Positions 44,200-52,451 of a stretch of 53,180 nucleotides of DNA are shown here, one piece after another (within the stretch, counting starts at the first letter, position 1; the number at the start of each line of letters is the position of its first letter). The translations under genes were made by a program, and so were the position numbers. The notes below the pieces were generated by a model that saw only the letters and a list, made by a program, of their open reading frames with translations, ran no database searches and was not told the DNA's origin. The stretch covers positions 1 through 53,180 of the forward strand of contig JAEUII010000107.1 in assembly GCA_016795145.1 (NCBI GenBank), in the 5' to 3' direction. The stretch comes from Planctomycetaceae bacterium (GTDB taxonomy: Bacteria > Planctomycetota > Planctomycetia > Planctomycetales > Planctomycetaceae).

Positions 44200-45093
44200 A
44201 TGTCTGAGTCAAAGGATTCACAAGATCCAGCAAGTCCCGGCGACAATGCGTCGCTCGGCTCGAAGGCCCTGCAGCCTTTGATGGGAATCGTGCGACGATT
44301 CTTCCCGGGGAATGCGACTGCTGCACCTTCTCAACCAGCGGGGCCGACCGACGCTGAGTTGTTGGAGCGATGGGTGACAACGGATGTGGATCACCGCCGC
44401 GTGGAATCGTTCACACCGACCGGCTCAGAACCTGTCAACGGTGTGGTTCTGTTTCTGCATGGACATGGCGGAGTCACTCTGTCGAAGAACCCTGTGTTCA
44501 CTCGCCTGTTTGAAACATATCGTCTGGCTGCCGTCTGTCCCGATGGCAGGCGAAGCTGGTGGCTGGATTTTGTCTGCCCGGAGTTTGATGCCGAAGTGAC
44601 GCCTCAACGATGGCTTGTTGATTCCATCGTGCCCTGGATTGAACAGCAGTTTCAGGTGCAGCCGCCCAGGATTGCCTTGCTGGGTGTCAGCATGGGAGGC
44701 CAGGGAGTCCTTCAGCTGGCCTATCGACATGCGATGAAGTTTCCCGTTGTGGCAGCCATTGCTCCTGCCGTCGATTTTCATCAGCTGTATGGAAGCGGCA
44801 TTCCGCTGGACCAGATCTTCCCGGACACCGAAACTGCGCGGCAGGCGACTGTCGTGTTGAATCTTCATCCGTTGTCATGGCCACGGCATCAGTTCTTCTG
44901 CTGCGATCCTCAGGACCACGAATGGTTCGACGGAGCCGCGCGACTTGGCATGAAGCTCTCGTCATCGGGCATTCTGCACGAACGGGATCTCGAAACCACC
45001 GCGGGCGGACATTCGTGGGACTACTTCAATCACATGGCACCGAAGTGCCTGGCCCACATCGCGGAGTCTCTGAGGAAGATGGCTGACGAGTGA
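44200..45093 (+). CDS. alpha/beta hydrolase (esterase-like)
   Basis: A 297-residue hydrolase with LFLHGHGG (oxyanion region, about 85-91), the nucleophile elbow LGVSMGGQG (Ser164) and the likely catalytic His in AGGHSWDYFNHM. This layout is close to esterase D/S-formylglutathione hydrolase-like and phospholipase/carboxylesterase proteins. About 55 N-terminal residues (Ser/Pro/Ala-rich) precede the fold; there is no clear signal peptide, so it is probably cytoplasmic. The substrate is unknown. It is followed by a repeat-rich gap and has no clear operon partner. Confidence 0.92.
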   Translation: MSESKDSQDPASPGDNASLGSKALQPLMGIVRRFFPGNATAAPSQPAGPTDAELLERWVTTDVDHRRVESFTPTGSEPVNGVVLFLHGHGGVTLSKNPVFTRLFETYRLAAVCPDGRRSWWLDFVCPEFDAEVTPQRWLVDSIVPWIEQQFQVQPPRIALLGVSMGGQGVLQLAYRHAMKFPVVAAIAPAVDFHQLYGSGIPLDQIFPDTETARQATVVLNLHPLSWPRHQFFCCDPQDHEWFDGAARLGMKLSSSGILHERDLETTAGGHSWDYFNHMAPKCLAHIAESLRKMADE

Positions 45094-45158
45094 TGCTGAT
45101 GGGCGTTCTCCGCCTGGTAAAACCAACAAGCATGCAAGCCTGAAAGCTTGCCGCTTCC

Positions 45159-45193
45159 GGCGAGCGGGGTGACGTCAGTTCCCTGATTGCGAT
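45159..45193. repeat. 35-bp dispersed repeat
   Basis: GGCGAGCGGGGTGACGTCAG plus 15 more bases matches the reverse complement of 32650..32684 with two mismatches. It lies directly before the 244-bp repeat. Confidence 0.7.
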
Positions 45194-45200
45194 ATGTTCT

Positions 45201-45444
45201 CGCCCCCAGTCGGCTTGCCCGACTGGAGCGTAAGGTTGGCGGGCTAGATTGCGACAACGCGAATCCATGGCTCCCAGACGGGCTTGTCCCGTCTGAAGCA
45301 GAGGTTCATAGGCTAGCTCAGGAGCCTGCTTCACCAGACGGGGCAAGCCCGTCGGGGTCCGTTGAAGGGGCGGCGTGTTTGTGGCTGTGAGTCGCTTCTA
45401 GCTGTGAGCCGTCAGCTCCGATGGGGCAAGCCCATCGGGGGCTG
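45201..45444. repeat. 244-bp four-hairpin direct repeat, copy A
   Basis: Matches 46404..46647 over 244 bp without gaps; I count 15 mismatches. It holds four hairpins: CCAGTCGG/CCGACTGG (45206..45226, loop CTTGC), CAGACGGG/CCCGTCTG (45275..45295, loop CTTGT), GACGGG/CCCGTC (45337..45353, loop GCAAG) and CCGATGGG/CCCATCGG (45418..45438, loop GCAAG). The loops of the first and second pairs are reverse complements. 45445..45713 holds no supportable gene. Confidence 0.88.
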
Positions 45445-45713
45445 GTTTTCTCGCCCCGAAATCGGCTTGCCGGACAGGATTCAAATCCCACCAACACCGG
45501 CTATGCAAAAACTCGTTGACATGAATTGATGCTGATCGGTCGATCAAAGCGATTCCTAAAGACGCGTGGTGCGAAGCGTCTGGCAGAGCAACGGGCCTCT
45601 TGCTGACGGTTCTGCTCATCCGTAGAATCGCATTGGCCGTAGAATCGAATGAACAGACCGCATTGGTTCGCCGAAGCATTGCGTTCTGTTTCAGGCCCTC
45701 AAGGATAACGCCC

Positions 45714-46265
45714 ATGCCAACGACCGATGTTTCGCCGACAAGGCTGACCTATCAGGATTACGTCCTGTTCCCGAATGATGGCAATCGGCACGAGATCATC
45801 AATGGACGACACTACATGAATGCAGCACCCAGTCCTCGTCACCAGGCAATTTCACGACACATTCAGTTTCAACTGTATCAACAGATCGAGTTGAAAGGAC
45901 TTGGAGCGGTCATCGATGCACCAATCGATGTGCAGTTGAGTGAGAGTGATGTCGTTCAGCCGGACCTGGTTGTCATCCTTTCCGAGAATCACATCATCAC
46001 ACCGACAAGAGTGAAGGGAGTTCCAGATCTGGTCATCGAAGTTCTTTCCGCATCTCAACGAGCACACGATCTGCAACTCAAGAAACAGCTCTACGAACAA
46101 GCCGGCGTCCCTGAGTACTGGATCGTCGATCCAGAGAACCAGACCGCCACAAAGTACGTGCTGACAACGGCGATGGTTTATGACGAAGGGACTGTTGAGA
46201 CGGCGGAGATTACCTGGAAAAGCTCCGTGGGTGACTTCCCTGTCGATCTGGTTCGTGTTTGGTGA
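45714..46265 (+). CDS. Uma2 family endonuclease-like protein
   Basis: A 183-residue protein of the Uma2 (DUF820) family, with a PD-(D/E)XK nuclease-type fold. Characteristic pieces: LTYQDYVLFPNDGNRHEIINGR, then VVQPDLVVILSE (the D of the PD motif) and PDLVIEVLSASQRAHDLQLKKQLYEQAGVPEYWIVDPE, given here as adjoining blocks PDLVIEVLSASQRA and LYEQAGVPEYWIVDPE with the E and distal K positions. Uma2 proteins are abundant in cyanobacteria and planctomycetes; a biological role is not established. AAGGA precedes the ATG by 8 nt; the longer frame from 45600 lacks one. The gene lies exactly between two copies of a 244-bp repeat. Confidence 0.93.
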   Translation: MPTTDVSPTRLTYQDYVLFPNDGNRHEIINGRHYMNAAPSPRHQAISRHIQFQLYQQIELKGLGAVIDAPIDVQLSESDVVQPDLVVILSENHIITPTRVKGVPDLVIEVLSASQRAHDLQLKKQLYEQAGVPEYWIVDPENQTATKYVLTTAMVYDEGTVETAEITWKSSVGDFPVDLVRVW

Positions 46266-46403
46266 AGTGAAGGTCAGAACCCAAGTTCATCCTGGCATTT
46301 GTTGGCCAACGCTGATTGGGCCAACTACCTCTGCATCGCTGACTGGGTTTGGCATGTCTCACTGCACTGATGTTGCGGCGGCGTGTCGACCCGATGGTTT
46401 TGT

Positions 46404-46647
46404 CGCCCCCAGTCGGCTTGCCCGACTGGAGCGTGTGGTTGACCGGCTAGATCGCGACAACGCGAATCCAGGGCTCCCAGACGGGCTTGTCCCGTCTGAA
46501 GCAGAGGTTTATAGGCTAGCTCGTGAGCCTGATTCACCAGACGGGGCAAGCCCGTTGGGGTCTGTTGAAGGGGCGGTGTGTTTGTGGCTGTGAGTCGCTT
46601 CTAGCTTTGAACCGTCAGCTCCGATGGGGCAAGCCCATCGGGGGCTG
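46404..46647. repeat. 244-bp four-hairpin direct repeat, copy B
   Basis: Second copy of 45201..45444, offset by 1203 bp, with all four hairpins kept. It ends 32 bp before the DinB-like gene start. The stretch 46266..46403 shows no gene. Confidence 0.88.
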
Positions 46648-46679
46648 CATCCCTGGCCGCAATAATCTGGAGGTGCGCG

Positions 46680-47195
46680 ATGTCGTCGATTCGAATCCAA
46701 CCACTGATCGCCGAGCTGCTGCATCTCGTGGATGCTGCGGAACATCGGATTCACCATTGTGTCCGGCAATTGTCAGATGAACAGATCTGGCAGCGTCCGC
46801 GGCCCGAGATGAATTCCATTGCCAATCAGATTCTGCACGTGTGTGGCAACCTGAAACAATGGTCCGTCGATGGCATGTTGGGGAATCCTTCCGACCGTAA
46901 TCGCGACGCAGAGTTTGCAGCAGACCGAAGCGGCGGCAAAGAAGTGGTGCTGGACAAACTGACGCACACGCTGGTTCAGGTACGAAAGGTCGTGTCAGAA
47001 GTCCCGGTCGAACAGCTCGAGCGGCATCGAGTGATCCAGGGCTTCGAAGTCACGGGGCTCGGCGCGCTGATGCACACGATTCCGCATCTTGTCGGGCATA
47101 CTCATCAGATCATGCAGCTGACGCGGTGGATTCTGGGCAATGACTACCAGTTTGACTGGACGCCGGACGGTGATCGATCCTCCGTCCCACTGTGA
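46680..47195 (+). CDS. DinB-like (DUF1572) protein
   Basis: A 171-residue four-helix-bundle protein. The putative metal ligands of the DinB fold are the His in ANQILHVCGN and the His residues in IPHLVGHTHQIMQL. The opening LIAELLHLVDAAEHRIHHCVRQLSDEQIW matches the first helices of this family, shown here as LIAELLHLVDAAEHRI and LSDEQIW. Members include thiol-dependent transferases and hydrolases (BshC-unrelated, bacillithiol/mycothiol S-transferase-like) and many of unknown role. The catalytic reaction is not predictable. The start ATG follows GGAGG by about 6 nt. Confidence 0.88.
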   Translation: MSSIRIQPLIAELLHLVDAAEHRIHHCVRQLSDEQIWQRPRPEMNSIANQILHVCGNLKQWSVDGMLGNPSDRNRDAEFAADRSGGKEVVLDKLTHTLVQVRKVVSEVPVEQLERHRVIQGFEVTGLGALMHTIPHLVGHTHQIMQLTRWILGNDYQFDWTPDGDRSSVPL

Positions 47196-47354
47196 TTCGA
47201 CTGGATTCTGGGTGTATCCCGAGTGGCGCGGCAGGATTCCTCCGCAGGGTTACTGGAAGCTCGAAGCGAAATGGCTCAGACTATGCCGCTTTGAGCATTC
47301 TGACCGACCCGCTCCGTATTCTTCCACCGTCATCCTCGACAGGAATTCTGCACC

Positions 47355-48482
47355 ATGGCCAAGAAAGCAGCAGCTAGTCCGGCACCGGCACCAGAAGCCC
47401 CCGCAGCTCCTCAGATGAATCCCGCGATGGCTCCTAACATGGGAATGCCGGGGATGATGCCCGGCATGGGAATGCCAGGCATGCAGCCGGCCATGATGCC
47501 GAACCCGATGCTGCAGATGGCTCAAATGATGCAGATGATGATGGCGGGGAGTATGGCCCCTGCCATGATGGATCCGTCCGCCATGCCATTTGCCGGCGCG
47601 CCGGCTGTCGACGATAAGGATGCAGGTTTGTCTTCGGACTTTCTGCGCCCGGCACTGCTGCAGAACCTGATCAAGTCCCAGGAAGGTGTTTCACTCGGCA
47701 GCGTTCTTGACCTGCTGTGTCTGACCGAAGATGGATCGGCAGCTCTGGGTGGCGTTCCCAAAGGTTGCACGATGGCACTGGCGGGGCCTCCGGGAAAAGG
47801 GAAGACTCGAACAACACTGGCGGGTCTTGCGAAGGTTGCCATGAGCGGCCAGAAAGTCGCGTTCGTGGTGGCCGAAGAAGGATTTCATGATCGCGACGGA
47901 AACGGTCGTGATGATCTCTGCAGTCGCTTCTGTAAGATCGGCATGGGCGTGACGGGACTGAACGAGAAAGACTTTCGCAAGAAGGTGCTCGACAACATGT
48001 TCGTCCTGGAAAGTCAGTACCATCGTGGCCACACGTGGGATGACTTTGTGACGAAGTATCGCTTCCTGATTGAGAAGGAAGGGATCAGCTTCGTTGTCAT
48101 CGATTCGTTGAACATGCTGGACCCCAGCCGCAATCGCACGGCCGACAATCTGTCTGCGCTGAAGACGTACAACCACGAGAAGGGTGTGACCTGTGTGTGC
48201 GTTGGTCAGATCCGAGACACGGGGGCTCCTGTCGGCGGCGAAGCGCTCGTCCACACCGCGGACGTTGTCTTCCTGATTGAAGAGATGTCACTGGGCTCGA
48301 AGGAAATTGCTGAGCTGTGGGGCGGAAGCTATCGTGACAAGATCGACGTGATCCGCGCTGTGAAGAGCGTCACGACTCCAATCTTCCCGCACCCGGTTCG
48401 TCTCGCGCGAGATGCGGAACATGGCGTTCTTCGAGTTCATGATGCTCAGCCGGAAATGTATGCCGCACCAAAACTGAAGTAG
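47355..48482 (+). CDS. RecA/RadA-superfamily ATPase with methionine-rich N-terminus
   Basis: A 375-residue protein. Residues 1-20 are Ala/Pro/Lys-rich; residues 21-77 are low-complexity with 22 methionines and many Pro and Gly. The rest is a RecA-fold ATPase: Walker A GPPGKGKT (144-151), Walker B SFVVIDSLNML (Asp250) and a segment TCVCVGQIRDTGAPVGGEAL, then HTADVVFLIEE, closely like the corresponding part of RadA/Sms. It lacks RadA's zinc finger and Lon-like domain, so it is not RadA. A loop DRDGNGRDD (179-187) after the second core strand resembles a calcium-binding loop. AGGAA precedes the ATG by 9 nt. An AddA-type helicase-nuclease gene follows 70 bp downstream in the same direction, which suggests a role in recombination or repair. 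Confidence 0.88.
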   Translation: MAKKAAASPAPAPEAPAAPQMNPAMAPNMGMPGMMPGMGMPGMQPAMMPNPMLQMAQMMQMMMAGSMAPAMMDPSAMPFAGAPAVDDKDAGLSSDFLRPALLQNLIKSQEGVSLGSVLDLLCLTEDGSAALGGVPKGCTMALAGPPGKGKTRTTLAGLAKVAMSGQKVAFVVAEEGFHDRDGNGRDDLCSRFCKIGMGVTGLNEKDFRKKVLDNMFVLESQYHRGHTWDDFVTKYRFLIEKEGISFVVIDSLNMLDPSRNRTADNLSALKTYNHEKGVTCVCVGQIRDTGAPVGGEALVHTADVVFLIEEMSLGSKEIAELWGGSYRDKIDVIRAVKSVTTPIFPHPVRLARDAEHGVLRVHDAQPEMYAAPKLK

Positions 48483-48552
48483 CTGGTTCGTCTCGGTCAC
48501 TCAGCAACCCGCGCGATTCAGGAGGCGCGGAGTCTGAGTGGTTCTTTGACTC

Positions 48553-51500
48553 ATGGATGGCCCTATGAACAAACTGATTCGTGCGTCCGCGGGAAGCGGA
48601 AAGACGTACCAGCTGTCCGGGCATTTTCTGCGCCAGCTGTTTCAGAAGCATCGCCCCGAGACGATCCTTGCGACCACGTTTACTCGCAAAGCCGCGGGAG
48701 AAATTCTTGGGCGAGTTCTCACGCGGCTTGCGGATGCAGCAACCAACTCCGAACACGCCGGTAAGCTGGCTCAGGCCCTTGACCTGCCGCAGATCTCTTC
48801 GAACGATGCCTCGCAGCTGCTAACAGAACTGACTCATAATCTGCATCGGCTGCGAGTCTGCACGCTGGACAGCTTCTTCCAGCAGGTGGCTCGCAGTCTG
48901 ACGCTGGAACTTGGATTGCCGCCAGGATGGAGCATCGTTGATGAGCATATCGATCGCGAACTGAGAGAACAGGCGATTGACGCCGTGCTGTCTCAGCACG
49001 TTCCCCAGGATGCTCAGCAGCTGATGCACATGCTGGCCAAGGGCCGCTCGAAGCGAAGTGTTCGTGACCTGATCGACGATACCGTCAGCAATTATCACGA
49101 ACTGTTCCTGATGACTGACGACGCGGCCTGGGACCGACTGAATCGGCCTCGCCGTTTGACACTGGCGGAACGAGAACAACTGATCTCCGATCTGTACGCG
49201 GCTCCACTGCAAACCGACCAGCGATTTATCAAAGCGCGATCCGAAGATGTCGCGCGATTTCAAAAGGAAGACTGGGAAAAATTCATCAGCACCGGGATCG
49301 CCGGCAAGGTCCTGACCGGTGAAAACAAGTTCTGGAACAAAGAGCTGAATGACGAAGTTGTCGCGATCTACCAGCGGCTCCTGTCGCATGCTCAGGCGGA
49401 ACTTGTCGAACGCCTTGCGAATCAGATGAAGGCCATTCGAAGTCTGATGGTTCGCTTTGACCGCGAATATGCACGGCTTCGAGCAGATCATGGATGGCTT
49501 CGGTTTGGTGATGTCACGCGAGTACTGTCGCGTTCGGCAGGAGCAGCCAGTGGCTCCCGAATGAGTTTTCGACTGGATAGCTCCATTCGTAATCTGTTGC
49601 TTGATGAGTTTCAGGATACGTCTTCCGATCAGTGGCAGATTCTGCGAAGGCTTGCCACAAATTTGCAGGTGGCCGGCAAGCAGTCGAGTTTCTTCTGTGT
49701 AGGTGACGGCAAGCAGGCGATTTACGGCTGGCGAGGCGGCGTTGCAGCGATTCTGGACGCGGTTCCTGAAGCCATCCCCGACCTTGAACAGGTGCCGCTC
49801 GACAAGAGCCGCCGATCATCACCGGCCGTGATGGAAACCGTGAACAAGGTCTTCGAACATGTCGGCGCTCATCCGGAGCTGGATGAATATGCGGACGCAT
49901 GTCTGAAGTGGTCGCGGGAGTTTCCTCACCACTCGACCGCGTATGAAGAGATGCCGGGCTATGCCTGCTTTCGCATCTCACCGTCCATGCCAGGTGAAGG
50001 AGCCGAAGAGCGTCGAGGCCCCTGGTATCGGTGGATTGCCGAACAGATCCGCGAGCAGCATCAGAACTGCCCCGGTGCTGAAATTGGCGTACTGACGAGA
50101 AAGAACGCGACTGTTGCACGACTCGTTCACGAACTCAACGCGCTGGGAGTGCCTGCGAGCGAGGAAGGCGGTACGCCACCGACGGACAGTCCGGCCGTGC
50201 TGGCGATGATGTCGCTTTTGCATTTTGCATCGCATCCGTCGTGCCGGATCTCACGCTTCCATGTTGCAACATCGCCGCTTGGTTCCGTTGTTGGACTGAC
50301 GGACTGGCGAGACAACCACCAGGCATCTGTCGCGGCCGCTGCGATTCGCACCAGACTTATGGATGATGGTTACGGTCGAACACTGCAATGGCTGTCGGAG
50401 TCCGTGCGAACCTGGTGCAGCGCGCGAGACATCCTGCGACTGGGTCAGATCGTGTCGGAAGGGTGGCGGTTTGATGCGACCGGCTCGCTGAATGCCAGCG
50501 ACTTTGTTCGGCTCCTGGAGAACAGCAAGTTCCAGAAGTCCGAGCCTGCTCCAGTGCGTGTGATGACGATTCATCAGAGCAAAGGGCTGGAGTTCGACAT
50601 CGTGTTCCTGCCCGAACTTGATGGCACTCTGATGCGAGCACCGCAGGCGGCGTTTGCTGGTCCGTCTGTTGCTGATCCGCCGGACCGAGTTTGCGTGTGG
50701 AGCAACAAGGCCGTTCGTCGACTGCTGCCAGAGAATATTCAGCAGGCATTCGACGACACGATTGCTCGCCAGGTCTCCGAGAGTCTCTGCGTCTTCTACG
50801 TCGCGTTGACTCGAGCGAAGTACGCGCTGCATTTGTTGAGTCAGCCGTTCTCCGGGAAGAAAGTTCCCAAGACGTATGCCGGTCTGCTGATGGCCTCACT
50901 GACCGATCAGTCCCAGGCACTGCCGGAATCTGTCGTCTTTGAAACAGGTTCGCCGGACTGGTTCAAAGATGTTGGCGACATGCAGACCGCCGTCGCGCGA
51001 AAGCCATCCGGTAATGCTCAGATTCCAACAGTCACTTTGGCTTCCATGCCTGACGGCCGGCGGCGAGGACTTCAGCGTCGAGCCCCGTCGCGACATGATG
51101 AAACACGATTGTACCTGCCAGACGTCAGCGCGATCGTCCGACGGGAAACGGCTCCGCGAGTTGCAGTGCGAACGGTTGATCCGCGTGTCCGAGGAACGTT
51201 GATTCATGCCTGGTTTGAGTGCATCGAATGGCTGAACGAAGGCGACATGCCGGACGTTGAGATGCTGCACGAGTGTGGTCGGCGTTTGACGATTTCGGAC
51301 GAGACTGTGAAGCGTGTTCTTCCGGACTTTCTGCGGCTGCTGCAGTCACCCGAGATTCGATCGGTGTTCGATCCCCGAACGGCCGGCCTCGCGCCGTCCT
51401 TCGCGCCTCACCTGGATGTGCTTCGCTCTCAGCAGGGTGTTCTGAAAGTTGATCGCGAACGACCGTTTGTGATGATCCGCGATGGTGAGATCGTCCAGGG

Positions 51501-51744
51501 GTCCATTGACCGACTCGTTCGCCTGGTTCTTCATGGCCGAACGCTGGCTGCCGATGTTGTCGACTTCAAGACAGATCGCCTTGTCGGAGATGTCAGCCGC
51601 TGGGTGCGTGATAAGCAGGAACACTACGGTCCACAGCTGGAAGAATATCGTCACGCCGTTCAGAAGTGCTGGCAGCTGGAGTCGTCGCGAATCAGCACAC
51701 GTCTGCTACTGCTGGAAGCCGGGCGAGTCGCCGTCACACCGTAA
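48553..51744 (+). CDS. AddA/RecB-type UvrD helicase-nuclease
   Basis: A 1063-residue superfamily 1 helicase fused to a RecB-type nuclease. Helicase motifs: I ASAGSGKT (11-18), Ia TFTRKAAGEI, II LLLDEFQDTS, III GDGKQAIYGWRGG, V MTIHQSKGLEFDIVFLPEL and VI VFYVALTRAKYAL. The nuclease end shows GTLIHAWFE, GSIDRLV, the DxK pair in VVDFKTDR and the QLEEYRHAV block, so it looks active. In AddAB it would resect double-strand breaks with AddB; no addB gene is in the window, and a single-subunit or distant partner is possible. A second ATG at 48565 is an alternative start. It lies 70 bp after the RecA-like ATPase gene. Confidence 0.95.
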   Translation: MDGPMNKLIRASAGSGKTYQLSGHFLRQLFQKHRPETILATTFTRKAAGEILGRVLTRLADAATNSEHAGKLAQALDLPQISSNDASQLLTELTHNLHRLRVCTLDSFFQQVARSLTLELGLPPGWSIVDEHIDRELREQAIDAVLSQHVPQDAQQLMHMLAKGRSKRSVRDLIDDTVSNYHELFLMTDDAAWDRLNRPRRLTLAEREQLISDLYAAPLQTDQRFIKARSEDVARFQKEDWEKFISTGIAGKVLTGENKFWNKELNDEVVAIYQRLLSHAQAELVERLANQMKAIRSLMVRFDREYARLRADHGWLRFGDVTRVLSRSAGAASGSRMSFRLDSSIRNLLLDEFQDTSSDQWQILRRLATNLQVAGKQSSFFCVGDGKQAIYGWRGGVAAILDAVPEAIPDLEQVPLDKSRRSSPAVMETVNKVFEHVGAHPELDEYADACLKWSREFPHHSTAYEEMPGYACFRISPSMPGEGAEERRGPWYRWIAEQIREQHQNCPGAEIGVLTRKNATVARLVHELNALGVPASEEGGTPPTDSPAVLAMMSLLHFASHPSCRISRFHVATSPLGSVVGLTDWRDNHQASVAAAAIRTRLMDDGYGRTLQWLSESVRTWCSARDILRLGQIVSEGWRFDATGSLNASDFVRLLENSKFQKSEPAPVRVMTIHQSKGLEFDIVFLPELDGTLMRAPQAAFAGPSVADPPDRVCVWSNKAVRRLLPENIQQAFDDTIARQVSESLCVFYVALTRAKYALHLLSQPFSGKKVPKTYAGLLMASLTDQSQALPESVVFETGSPDWFKDVGDMQTAVARKPSGNAQIPTVTLASMPDGRRRGLQRRAPSRHDETRLYLPDVSAIVRRETAPRVAVRTVDPRVRGTLIHAWFECIEWLNEGDMPDVEMLHECGRRLTISDETVKRVLPDFLRLLQSPEIRSVFDPRTAGLAPSFAPHLDVLRSQQGVLKVDRERPFVMIRDGEIVQGSIDRLVRLVLHGRTLAADVVDFKTDRLVGDVSRWVRDKQEHYGPQLEEYRHAVQKCWQLESSRISTRLLLLEAGRVAVTP

Positions 51745-51907
51745 TGTTTCGGGCGGTTTTTGCGGTCGCACAGTGTGTCCGGTCCGTGCCGTTGCAGCGA
51801 TTTTCGGGCAAAATTCGAGAACTGTTTCCGTAGCCGGGACAGACTGGTGCGTCGCTGGCAAATTCGGGTTATGCTGTCGGCGTCAGCATTCCCACAGGAG
51901 CAGGTTG

Positions 51908-52393
51908 ATGATCATTCAGAAAGAGTACAAGTTCTACGCGGCTCATCGCAATGAAACTCTGCGCGACAAGTGCAGCAACCTGCACGGCCATCGCTACGGT
52001 GTCCGCTGCTTCTTTGAAGTCGAGCGAGACGGCGACATTAGTACTCTGTTCGGCGCTTTTGATGAAAAAGTCGAACCATGGCTGAAGGAATACTATGACC
52101 ATGGAATGCTGATCAACATCCAGGATCCTCTGTACGAAACACTGAAGGATCACTGCCGACGCACGGGCGAGAACTTCAAGCTGAAACTGTTCAACGGCCC
52201 AACCAGCGTTGAGAACCTGGCATGGATGCTGTTCACCGAAATCACCGAAATGGGATTCCGGTTGTCTCACCTGGAAGTGCGTGAAACCGACACCTCGGTC
52301 ATTTCCTACACGCGCGAAGACTGGATCCGCGACAATCGGTATTTTGCAACTCATCGCAGCCCGGGTGTCATCACCGAGCCGGCTGTTGAGTAA
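51908..52393 (+). CDS. queD: 6-carboxy-tetrahydropterin synthase / PTPS-like protein
   Basis: A 161-residue QueD/6-pyruvoyl-tetrahydropterin synthase family member. It has the zinc ligands His13, His26 and His28 and catalytic Cys22 in KCSNLHGHRYGV, and the later GPTSVENLAWMLF and LEVRETDTSVISY blocks. QueD converts dihydroneopterin triphosphate to 6-carboxy-tetrahydropterin, the first dedicated step to preQ0 and queuosine. It is longer than the 120-residue E. coli enzyme, with an extra segment near the middle (about 50-85) and a C-terminal tail. The frame is open upstream to 51482, overlapping the helicase gene; the ATG at 51908 follows AGGAG and matches the family. queA in this window points to the same pathway. 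Confidence 0.93.
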   Translation: MIIQKEYKFYAAHRNETLRDKCSNLHGHRYGVRCFFEVERDGDISTLFGAFDEKVEPWLKEYYDHGMLINIQDPLYETLKDHCRRTGENFKLKLFNGPTSVENLAWMLFTEITEMGFRLSHLEVRETDTSVISYTREDWIRDNRYFATHRSPGVITEPAVE

Positions 52394-52451
52394 TCCTGAG
52401 TGACGGTTCATTGTCGCTTCGATGTTCGCATGTGGATCATTCTGACAGGAC

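Noticed and set aside
45478..45500. tRNA T-loop-like string GGATTCAAATCCCACC
   Set aside because: Flanking bases do not form acceptor, D or anticodon arms; no tRNA or clear tRNA fragment.
45201..46647. CRISPR or tandem array
   Set aside because: Only two copies 1.2 kb apart with a gene between; no regular short repeats and spacers and no cas genes.
44200..52393. Defence island around Uma2 and the helicase-nuclease
   Set aside because: No restriction, toxin-antitoxin, retron or CBASS-type gene nearby; the neighbours are housekeeping or metabolic genes. Kept only as a hypothesis for the ATPase-helicase pair.
25666..52393. queA and queD as one queuosine cluster
   Set aside because: They are about 25 kb apart on opposite strands with no other queuosine gene between; a shared pathway but not a cluster.
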